Below, piece by piece: positions 38,173 through 64,000 of a stretch of DNA of 64,000 bases; the first letter of the stretch is position 1; the number at the start of each line of letters is the position of its first letter. Source of the DNA: Strix aluco (taxonomy: Eukaryota; Chordata; Aves; Strigiformes; Strigidae). The position numbers were made by a program, and so were the translations under genes. The stretch lies in NCBI RefSeq assembly GCF_031877795.1, contig NC_133971.1:6404784-6468783 (forward strand), in the 5' to 3' direction. The notes under the pieces were generated by a model. That model saw only the letters and a program-made list of their open reading frames with translations. It had not been told where the DNA came from and did not search any database.

Positions 38173-38219
38173 AGTTATGGAAGACATGGCAGGAAGGAAG
38201 AAATCCTAGATGACACCTT
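38173..38219 (+). repeat. 47-bp dispersed direct repeat, copy 2
   Basis: Exact copy of 35848-35894, lying 2325 bases downstream of it. The sequences diverge completely beyond the matched tract on the right (caaatg versus tcttaa) and within a few bases on the left. Confidence 0.95.
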
Positions 38220-41200
38220 TCTTAAGAAATCTTACAATACCTGAAGACTTAAGGACTTTTTAAAGTGTTTGGTGTTAGCAAGAGGTTCCGTTGATAAAAA
38301 GACTAAGCTGTCATCTTATAACTTTGTACTGGTAGATGGAAAAACATTGAGACCATTAACATCATTTGTGTTAAAATAGGAGAAAAGAGTGTGGTATAAA
38401 AGATGAAGACACTGAAATACACCTTCCAAATCAAGTAGAAGCTGAAAGGTAGATACATGCACTGTAACTCTCAAAATCACAATATGAATGTAAGAAAACA
38501 TACATTCTGATTGTTCAGCCTGATAGATTTTATAAATGACAACTCAAAAAAGTTACGTTCTTGTAGGTACTACCAAAAAAAAAAAAAAATAGGGAGACTT
38601 CGCTGGAGTTGTAAGGGGAGTTTTGCCTTTTTCTTAAGACACAGATAAAAGTTTCTTGTAGATACACCATGTGGGCAGTGTGTAACCTGTTGGCGCATTG
38701 TGGTGTGTGGTGGTAGAGACCAATCTTCTAGTGCTGTGGAGGAGGTCAGGCCATGTGAGGTCAGAGAGCTTCAGGAGTCAAGTCACTTGCATCTGATTAG
38801 GGTAAGAGCATCAACAAAGCAAGAAAAAGGTTTTAGAAAACATGACAAGTTTAGAGCAAAAGGCTAAAAAAATCATTCTAACGCCAGTGCCCAGTAAACA
38901 CAATATCCCGGAGAAGGATATTGTCATAATGGGTAGAAAATTAAAGTCTACACTGGCATTTTGGCCACAGGACTTGCTTGGGAGACCCAAGCATTGGAGA
39001 TTCAGTAAGGATCTGCAGATGTAGAGGAGGTGCAGGATCTCCCTCTCTTTCCCAAATCCCTCCATAAGATGGGGTCTGGGAGCTGGGGAGGTTCCTTGTG
39101 TTAAAGGGCTGGTTAGCAACATGGGGAGAGAACTGGGAAAGACTGACCTGCAGCAACCAGGAAGGAAGGGATTTTGAGATGCAGCCGGTGCTGCTGGTGG
39201 CTGAAAGATGAGGATGGGTACCAGGAGCCTCCAAGGCCACTTCTACAAAACTGAAGAAGCCAAGTGCCAAAATGAACAGATAGAGACCCGTGTAGACAAA
39301 GGGAGATCATTGTGATCACCTTACAAAATCACATCATATCGCAGCAGAGGAATCCTCCTCTGTCCTCCTTTCTATGATACTTCCAGAAATTATTTTGCAT
39401 CAGTCCTTGAGCACATCTCTGTGCCTTTATATTATCCTTGAACTTCACATCATGGATGGTTTAGAGTATCTGAGAACAAATACTGGACAACTCTGCTAAT
39501 GATCTGGTACTTATAACGATACCTTCAAACTTCTTCCTGGGAATCCTTGCTGAGTTCCCCTGCAGTCAGCTTGCACAGAAACACAAAAATGGTTGGGTGA
39601 ACACATGAAATACTGGGAAATAGCTGCTCAATATTTTAGTTCACCATTACATACGCCTTATGTCACAAAAGTGGTTGTGGAACAACTTCCATCTGAAGAG
39701 TCTGTGGTTGGAGTAAGACAATATAAATGATGAAAGGTGAATTGATTTCTCCAGTTTTGAGAATATAATGTCCCATTTACTCTTGGTTGAATCTGTTCTT
39801 AAATCATGTGAGATAAATCCTTAGCACAAAGATTCACACTCTATTAGAGTGAAATTAAGGCTACTAAATATTTCCACTCACTTTCTCCTTAGTCCAGGAG
39901 AGATGTTTCTTATTATGATACACAATATATCATTTAAAAGCAAAACCTGTCAGCATTATTAATTTATGAAAGCTGGAGACCATTAATTAATAAAACACAC
40001 TTCTTGCATGAGAGAGAGGGATAGCTGTTGATTCATGTTGAAAACTGGTTTTAAATGTTTGACCATGGAGCGTTAGGGTGGGATATTACTATTGCGATAT
40101 CTGAAGACACACAGGTCTCAAAAACATGTTATAAAAAGTAAGGAGACAACAGCAGTTAAATGCCAAGACTATTAATTACATAAATTGTTATATAGAAGAT
40201 AAGAGAAAGGAAAAATGTTTTGTACTACACAGAATTTACTTGTTTTCCTTTTGTGATCTTTGCTCACCATACCTGAAGCACAAGTTGAAAATTTGCAGTT
40301 GAAAAGGGTTCTTTACATGATCTGAGATCAGCTAGAGACATTTACACTCTGGTTATCACACAGAATATATATAGGCCAAGATCCAAAGAGGTGTCTCTGC
40401 CATGAGGAGGTCACAGAGGACATCAAGAGGCAGTCCTGCATTTCCGGGTACAGGCAACACTAGATTTGCAAGAAGCTAAGATAAAAAAAGGAAAATAAAA
40501 CAATGTGCTAACTTTGGTAGACTATTATCATAGAGGTTGAGAGAGTTATTTTGAATGTGCAATATTATTTCTTTGCACAGGAAGAGCAAGATCTATGAAC
40601 TTCACAGAGGCGAAGTTTGGCTGCAGCAGAGGATGGTTTGGAGGAGATGCAACTTTGAGGGAAAGTGGCCATATAATGCAGCACAAAGTGCCACAAATGC
40701 AGCAGAGTAGAGGACTTTGTTACAGTAGCTTTAATCTGCCCCCGCTTTTGAAAAGCCACAATGATTTAACAGAAAGGAGTCTTGCTCCCCAAGAAATGAG
40801 ATGAACTGTCCTAGTAGCCTGACTGTTTGTTGGACCATGTTTTGCTGCAGATTTAACAGTGTCTGCCATTGCATTACCTTGGCCATTTTAGAACTGGGTT
40901 AGCCTACTAGGAATGCCCCAGCTCTTCATACAGCCAAAACCACAGATCATGTCAGAGGAGGAAAGGTTTGAGACCCGACGCCTGCCAGCACAAGGTGAGA
41001 GCTCTCATGGGCTCCACAGCTCTTTCTCCATGGGATGAGGTTTGTCCAAGCAGGGAGTTTGCTCCTGCACTAACAGTGACACCAGCCCCAGTTATCCTGC
41101 TTTCTCCCTCTTATGGCACTCCCCTGTTATCCCATGCTGGCACTGCCCTCCTCTGCTCCAGGAGCTTGGAGCACATCTCAGCTGCTCAATAGCTGCAAAC

Positions 41201-44200
41201 ACAGCAGCCCCAGAGCCATCCTGGACAGTCTCAAGCAGTCCCCATGGCCTTTTTAAGATCAAAGCTGTGCTCAGAGTCAGCTGGGGCAGGGCAAGAGAAA
41301 AAGGGTTGGATTTCTGTAATTTTATTCACCTCTCCCATTACAAATATTTTTTTTCTTCCAAGGTTAGCCCTGATGCTGTTAATGATGCCTTGGACTCACT
41401 ATATTGAGTCAATCAACATACACATATCTGATTTTTTACCCCTGAAACATGAAGGTTTACTATATAAAACTATGTCCTAAAAGGTAAACTCACTTCTCTG
41501 TGTCATTACATGTTAGCTAGTATCCAGTATACTGTAAAGCTCAAAAGACTTGCAGACTAGACCCCAAGCTTTTCCTTAAATTTCACATTTGGAATCTCTT
41601 CTTCAGGAAGAATCTTCCATTCAAGAGCAACAGTAAGTGATGCTGGATGTCATAAGCTCTTCTCTTGTCTTTAGAAGCAATTTCACTTCAGCAGTATGTT
41701 AACGTCACTTCAGGCAACTTGAAAAATCTCTGTGTCTACATTGCCTGTCATTTTAAACTCAAATGTTTGGCTTTACAAGTACAAACAGCTGTTCCAAACT
41801 ATTTCCAGGGACTGGAAAGTGACTGAAAATGTAGTCCACTCGTACAAACACAGGCTAAAAGGTCTGTCTTAAATAGAGTCCTAAAGAATTGAAGTAGCTT
41901 TTTAAAAGAACACCTGTAACTATAGAGTGCAAACAAAAACTGCTACCAATGAGCACGCATGTTTAGGCCAGTTTAGCAAAAACTACAACAGCATATATTT
42001 TATATTATGTGTAGCTATCATACTGATGTGCACTTACTGGAGATATCACCGTCTGGTTGGTATAAATTCATTGGTATAAATTCAAATTCCTCCTTAATAC
42101 AAAGTTAACATGGATTGATTTTCCATTGTCAAATCAATACCCACGTACTTTTCCTCTCATCATTCTTCCTGCTTTTTTATCTCTAACATCAAAATTCCCT
42201 TTCATAACAATATTATTTTCTGATGATTTTCATCTTTCTTACTCTGCCTTTGAAAATGTCATTCTGGAAAGCACGCCCACAGGGAGGGAGCCAGGCTGCT
42301 GGCAGGGAAAGGACACGAGGGAGAAGGGATCAAAACATCACTTTTTCCAATCATGTTTTTTTCCTTCAAGCAACTTCCACTGGTCTCTGTCAGTGATGGC
42401 ACAGTGAAAGCAGACAGACCTTTGCTCTGACATGCTGCAGATCCTCTGACGGAGGTACCTGACATAGATGGTTTCTGCAAGGCTCAGTGGGGCGTAATTG
42501 ATTTAGTACCATGATCAATGACTCTGTGCTGGGCTTAGGATTCTCTTTATAGCCTGAAAGCATGAGAAAATCAGCATGACCTGTTCAGCCTACTGGGAGG
42601 AAAACATCTTTATTTTCTCCAAAAGCAAAGGGGAATAGCTGACATTTCAGCTCTGTACCATCAGCCGTTTTCAAGCCGCAAACACCAGCCTGCCTACAGC
42701 ATCGTTTGAAATACACCAAAGTGCCTGGGTCTGCTGCAGATCTTTGTGTATGACCTCTGCCAAGCCTCTGTGTTACTTTTTTCACTACCATGTAGGAACA
42801 TTATGTGTAATTATTACCCCAAACACTGTAGTGTAAGAAAGACAGGACTAAAATTCCTGCTATTCTCCTTCTATTGAAGACAACCACACCATTTATTCCC
42901 TTTCCTAAACTGACCATCTCCTGTCTTACAGTAATAAGGACTTTTACTGTCATGAGACTTCTCACCATTACACAGTGCAACTTCTAGAGCTTAAAACCTG
43001 AAGCCATGTAATTGCTCCTTAAGACTGCTGCACCTGTGAAAGACCAGCACCGATGTTTGCCTTCCTTTTGGCTTCTCCATTCTTCCAACCATCTCAGAAG
43101 CAGGCTGCTGGACTATTTCCAGCCTGAATGCATTTCTCCTGGCTATTGATAGCTGAAAATATGGAGGCATTTTGGTAGTGTCATTAATCCATTCCCATCC
43201 TTGGAATAAATTCCTCGCTAATACACCTCAAGGTCTCATTTCTCTTTTTTATCTGCATTTACACAGTAACTTAGCCTCTACAGCAGTAACAGCTGATGGC
43301 TTCCCCACTTGAAAATATTTATTTGCCATGAAAATCAAACTCTGTCATCAAATTGCACTTTACAGGCTCTTAAGTTTCCTTCCATGTCTACCGATGGAGT
43401 GTTCAAATGATACACTTTTTTCTGGTTGATATTTCTGTCCTTACAATGACTATACTTCTTGGCTTCACTGTTTAACAACTTTGTGTGACCTGTAAGCTTT
43501 TGTCCATGCTCTGTCCAAACATCATTTGTACCCCTTCCATTGTTCATCAGAAAAACCAGTGTGCTCATAGAGTCCTATGCATATTGCAGTTTACAGTCAA
43601 TAATACAAGTTGTATGTCTCCTCTGAAAAACAATGCATTTGCCATTGTGCATTAACACAGTTGTACTGAACCCAGAGATTTTTTGAGTCGTTTTTGGTAT
43701 GCAACGTCTTAAACATTTCCCAGTGAAGGAGCAATTTCCTACTTGGAGAGCTGAAGCCTGCAGGCAGCTCCAGTCATCTTCTACCTCTGGGGGACAGGAC
43801 AGCATGTTGCAAGCCTTTTCATTGAGCAAAGAACATGACCACCCTTTTTCTCTACCATCTGCACTAAAAAATGGCTCCAGTTCGCACCAGGAGCAATTCA
43901 TACCCCTCTGCCTACAAATGCCATTGTAGATCACTAGATATGCCTAGAAGCCCTAGGAGACATCTTTGTATCTGCTGCTCCTTCAGCAGCCCTACTCATG
44001 CTGAGGAGGAACCGTCTGGGGCTTTTTTTGAAACACAAAAGCAGCAAGACTTCTTAACAGACAAAAACATGGCTCTTCCAATTGGAAAAAGTCAGCATTT
44101 ACAATGTGGAAACAAGAAAAAGCCAAAACTCAAACTTACTAGAGGTGCAGAGCTTCACTGAGGGTTTAATTACATCCACCAGTCATGCTCTGTCATGATT

Positions 44201-45804
44201 ACATAATTGTGTGCACTAGTCATGCTATACATAGGATCCAGGTTTCAGAAGTTATGTAACAGCATTTAGATTGGTAGCTGCTGCTGCTCCTTATCCTCTT
44301 GCTTCATTTCCTCCTCAGCCACCCCAGGCTGCTGTGCTGCTGAGCTTTTCACAGCTCAAACTTGCACTAGCTGTTGGGAGTTTCAGCCTCTCATCCCCAA
44401 AGGAATGTCTCTGCTTGCATATGCCGGCTTCTGCGTATGCCCAGAGCAAAGATGATGCCTACAGAAACGAAGACTTTTCACTTAAAGAGCTAATACAGAC
44501 GTAGACCTTAACCATACCCATAGATTGATCCTCAGACAATGTTCCTCCAGCCACTGCCCTGGCAAAGCAATTTCTGACTGCAAAGCCCTCCTTGCGGGCT
44601 GTCCTTTCCATTGGCAGCCCCTTGCCAGCCCATCTGTATCCTGCTGGCCCAGCTGCTGCACTTCCAGGGGCTTATGCTTTCTCCTACATGGTTCATCCAT
44701 CCCCAGTCTCTGATGAGTCGCTACTTGCAGCGACATCTCAGGCAAAGGAAACTGATGTCCCTCAAGGAGATCTGCCATCAGGGAGCTAGCTGTCTTTTCC
44801 TCCCTAGCTTCAAGAATTTGTGCATTTTTTATGGCATAGCTGGGATACAGGAATGGTTCCACCAGTCAGCACCTTCTCTTGCTCTCTGAGAAGCTCTTCT
44901 GAAAGTGGTGGCCTGGCTTATCTCTACCCTGCGTGGTGTTAACCTGTGCAGGAGGTGAGCCCTGTGCTCTGAGGTTCATGCTGTCAAGGCAAACACTTAA
45001 TACCTGAAGGGATAGGAAGATGTTCAGAATAATAATAGCTACTCTGCAGAGATTTTCGTGGGCACACAAAATGCCATTGCTCTCGTGGGGCATTTTGAGC
45101 TCTGTGCCTGAACCTGCAGCCGGAGCTTTGGCTGAATTCCATGTGCTGCTGGCAACCCAAGGTGTGCAGTGCACATCTGAACTCCTTTAAGCTAACGACT
45201 TTAACCATCAATGCTCCATCCTTTCATGCCTTTCCACCTCATAGTCTACAGCTGTTTCTGTATCCTTTTAAGTGGCAGACAGTGTGTTAGTAGAAATAAA
45301 AAGTTTAATAGTTATGTAACAGGGGAAGATTACTACAGGAATACTGCTCTGATATTTGTCTTGCCTGTACTTGTAAAACGGAATTTAAATCAGGCACTTT
45401 ATCTCTGCAGCAGATACAGGGTAACTTTGAAAAATAAGTTAAAAAAAATTCTGATTTAGCTTAGAAGGCAAGAAAGCAGAGATAAGAAATGCTCACTATA
45501 AAAATCCGTATTTAAATCTGTAGTTTTGTCTTCTATCCCTCTACTCCAACCCCAACACTCTTCCACATACTGGAGTTAGAGATGCTTTGTGTAAAGAAAT
45601 CATGGCACTCATTGTGGTAACGCCCTGGCTTCACAGCAGACCTGATTTTGTGATGCGGGTGCATTTTGCAGGGGGGTGTTATGGAACATATTGGAACATA
45701 TTAGAAAAAGTCTCCAGAGCTGAATAAAATTCCATTCTCTGTCTAAATAAACAAGCATGGGTAACAGGTTTGGTTTTTTTGTTGGTTTTTTTTTTTTTTT
45801 TTTT
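38220..45804. other. Intergenic noncoding DNA up to the VCAN 3' end
   Basis: No gene is supported. Small items are an A-run at about 38575-38589, a 14-bp tandem duplication (ttggtataaattca) at 42057-42084 and a 10-bp one (tggaacatat) at 45682-45701. Patches with more GC (about 40980-41280 and 44270-45180) carry overlapping open frames of up to 126 codons on both strands without known domains. Confidence 0.6.
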
Positions 45805-45827
45805 AATAAGGAATGTTGTCAGTCCTA

Positions 45828-45833
45828 TTTTAT
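45828..45833 (-). terminator. VCAN: Candidate VCAN polyadenylation signal AATAAA
   Basis: The plus strand reads tttatt. On the minus strand AATAAA is followed about 24 bases later by a genomic A19 tract (plus T19, 45786-45804). The genomic A tract could itself cause internal priming, so apparent cDNA ends here need care. Confidence 0.4.
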
Positions 45834-47829
45834 TATGCGTAATAGAAGGAGGTGAAAAAAATCAATATAAGCACTGTATCTAACCTATTTAAAACTACAA
45901 TCACAATGTTATCTGAATGCCTTACAACATTGTTTAAATCCAACAAGTAGACAAGAAAACAACAAATCTATGCAGGGTTTTTTATACATATGGTGAGAAA
46001 GTTTGCAAAGTGTTAAAATATTTTGTCCAACCTGTATGTTTCTGGTACAAGGAAGTGATGTGTAGAATACTGTATATTTATGAACAGAGCCTTGACTTAT
46101 ACAAGCAATAATCTACTTCAAAACATACAATGTATATCTTAAAATATCCCCTAAAGCTGCTCATATAAAGTCAAATCCAGCACCTACTAAAGTTCAGCCA
46201 GCTGATTCTCTTTGACTCCAGTGGGCACTTGACTAAGCCCGTGATAACTGTGAAGTACCTGACAGTCTAGTTGTATTCATATGAAAAAAATCACATTGCA
46301 TAGATTTAAACAGGAAGACATGCAATAACAAGACAAGTCACAGTATAGCAAAACCTTGTTTCTTTGGTGAAACAGAAGCAGATATAAAAGTTACAAAGAT
46401 TTTAGACTTTCATTCACAAAAAAACAGACATTCACATTATACACTATACAAGATAATAATATAAATAGAGAAAAGTATTATGTGCATTGTTTGGGGGCGA
46501 GGGGTGGGGATTGAACCAGCCAACACAGTGACGCACTGCCACGTTGAACGCAGGAAGAATGGGTACTCTTGATGGAGCAGTCACTGCAAATTTCTTAAGA
46601 GAAGTTGTCTGGAACTCTAATTACTGTTCCGGAGGAGCTATGGCAAGGTAACTTCATGGGCAGCTCTGCCTAGTACAAACTCTTACATGTTGACTGGGTT
46701 TCAATTCTTTTCCTTTCCCTTTCAACTTTTAGCATCATATCCCCACACTAACACAAAGGCGTAAACCTCCCATCTGTGTTTTTATTTGTAATGTTGTTTT
46801 AAAAGGTATATCATAGGGAACTTAATGTACTTTATTTTCACTGGGGTTTTTTGTGGTGGGTTTTTTCTGTTGTGGTTATTTTTTTTTTTTTTCCTCTGTG
46901 CCCAAAGGTGTGCAAGGCACTTTGCAGAAATAACAGTCCTTTCTGTGGAGAGGTCATTTCAAACATTACCTTCTACACTTACTATACACATCCAGGTCAG
47001 TCACCGAGCTGACCAGGGTAAGAAATCATAATAGAAAACTCCTACGTACACACTGCACCAACTACAACCTATAATCTCTTTGTGCACACACTTCTTTCTA
47101 GAAAGCCAAGATTCTGATTCTTCTGTAAGTTACACAGTTCTCACCCATCTAACTGCAAACAAATGATCCTGTTTAGCAGGAATTTTGTTCTCCAGGGAAA
47201 TAGCAGTTGAACTGAAAGATGGTTCCAAAAGTGGAGCTCAGGGGCTAATACTGCACTGGCGAGCTCTTTTAATCTTCTTTGCATGGGTAAAATAACATCC
47301 AATAAATTAAATCAGTATGGCTTACTTCATTTATTTATGTACGCTTCACAGCTGCAGCATTCATACACAAACATTCATTACTTTATAAAAAGATTAAAAA
47401 ATGGTTATATATACAAAATTATTTACTTTTTTGATTTTTGTTTGTTTTTTACAAAAAAAATCCCCCAAACACCAGGTCTATCTCCATTTTAGAATGCAGA
47501 GACCTGTAATATAGACCTTGTGGTTAATGTTGTGAAAGTAATTTTTTTTTCTTTTTTTTTCTTCTTTTTGTTTGCTTTTCAAAAAAAGTGGCCCTGGTTG
47601 ATAAAGTTAATGTATTAGCACTTGGATTTTTACAGGCCCTCCTCGTCATACTCAACTCCTCCATGCAGTCCTTTCTCATGAATGGTGAAGCTGGAATGGA
47701 GAGCAGAAAAAAAGTTCCACATTGCAGTCCCTAGTTCATGTTTCATGCCACTTTTATGTGCTCTGTCTAAACTTTGCATCACATGGACACAAACTGTACC
47801 TTGGATGGGAATTGGCCAGAGTTCCCATT

Positions 47830-47852
47830 AAAAAAAAAAAAAAAAAAAAAAA
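47830..47852 (+). repeat. A23 homopolymer
   Basis: Uninterrupted run of 23 A inside the predicted VCAN 3' UTR. In the VCAN transcript it is a U23 tract. Confidence 0.9.
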
Positions 47853-48228
47853 GTCATGTAACTTGTGTGTTTATCTTCACCTGATAATAGCAAATTTCAG
47901 TCAGTGAAGTTATTTCAACCATTTCCAGCCTAGGTAAACAACATAAAAACAACGTCATAAATGACTGAAGACCTCTGAGGCCGTTCTAACCATAAATATG
48001 CCTGAAATTAGTGTGACTTTTCATTTTATATACAGGATTTTAAAAACAACACACAATTAAACAACATTAAAATCATCTTATTTACATTTTCATTGGTGCT
48101 AAAATTGAGCTGTTTAAATATTGCAGAAGGCTGGTATATATCATAAAATGGTCCACACCGATGGCATATAGAAAACTAATAATCTTTATAGGCTGGAAAT
48201 GGTTTCCTTTTATCCCCATAAGCACTTC

Positions 48229-48248
48229 TTTTTTTTTTTTTTTTTTTT
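48229..48248 (-). repeat. T20 homopolymer (A20 in VCAN mRNA)
   Basis: Lies about 160 bases downstream of the VCAN stop codon. In mRNA sense it is an internal A20 tract and a likely oligo(dT) internal-priming site. Confidence 0.9.
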
Positions 48249-48407
48249 AAATTTTCTGATAAACACCATATTTTTGCAAAATGCATTGTGAATACCGCAG
48301 TCCATAGTTTCAAAACAATTTGATAATACTCCTATAAGTGATAGAAAAGGCACAGAAAGTTATGACTTTGGCTGAAATGGTGGAAATCCCCATTCACCAT
48401 TTAGCTC

Positions 48408-64000
<15,593 letters not shown>

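Larger units (their letters stand above)
45805..48407 (-). other. VCAN: VCAN 3' UTR (end inferred)
   Basis: Minus-strand sequence following the VCAN stop codon. The end is placed about 20 bases past an AATAAA signal at 45828-45833. It is about 2.6 kb long, somewhat longer than I would expect from mammals, so proximal sites may be used instead: several further TTTATT (AATAAA on the minus strand) motifs lie inside. It is rich in homopolymers. In mRNA sense there is an A20 run about 160 bases after the stop (plus strand T20 at 48229-48248) and a U23 run (plus A23 at 47830-47852). Confidence 0.5.

Noticed and set aside
40565..40804. Possible transposase-like fragment on both strands
   Set aside because: Short overlapping frames with scattered cysteines, but no recognised transposase motif, terminal repeats or target duplication.
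42057..42084. 14-bp tandem duplication ttggtataaattca
   Set aside because: Two copies of a short AT-rich unit are common replication-slippage products. Kept only as a note.

Overview
The window looks like vertebrate, specifically bird, nuclear DNA. It contains three short CR1 retrotransposon remnants of avian type (two in minus orientation, one in plus), with 3' ends built on the octamer ATTCTRTG. It also carries the 3' ends of two recognisable extracellular-matrix genes, HAPLN1 and VCAN (versican). In birds this gene pair is known to lie on the Z chromosome; that is background knowledge, not something the window shows. I cannot name the species.

Layout. Positions 1-4323 are the end of an intron of HAPLN1 (plus strand). 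4324-4613 is its last coding exon (second Link module, then the stop), followed by a 3' UTR to about 5.7 kb. About 40 kb of intergenic DNA follows, in which I can support no protein gene. It holds the three CR1 fragments (about 21.8, 30.3 and 37.1 kb), a CpG island at about 33.6-34.0 kb with a strong G-quadruplex motif just beyond it, a small CpG cluster with a 23-bp palindrome at 26.34 kb, a 25-bp unit repeated three times at 33.0 kb, a 47-bp exact direct repeat 2.3 kb apart (35.85 and 38.17 kb), and two exon-like blocks that could belong to noncoding transcripts. From about 45.8 kb to the end of the window lies the 3' part of VCAN on the minus strand: a probable 3' UTR of about 2.6 kb, the last coding exon (48408-48538), the CCP/Sushi exon (49005-49187), the third C-type lectin exon (50339-50483), and then at least 13.5 kb of intron reaching the window edge.

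How the genes relate. HAPLN1 and VCAN point towards each other (tail to tail), the same arrangement as in human. Their products work together: the HAPLN1 link protein stabilises the binding of versican and other lecticans to hyaluronan. The exons here encode the hyaluronan-binding end of link protein and the C-terminal G3 region of versican. All four coding exons are intact, with canonical GT/AG splice sites and matching phases.

I found no undescribed protein system, mobile system or array. The most useful leads are the orphan CpG island with its G-quadruplex, the 47-bp duplicated segment, the palindrome, and the splice-site-flanked block at 28958-29223. Most of the rest is ordinary AT-rich noncoding sequence with homopolymer A/T tracts.
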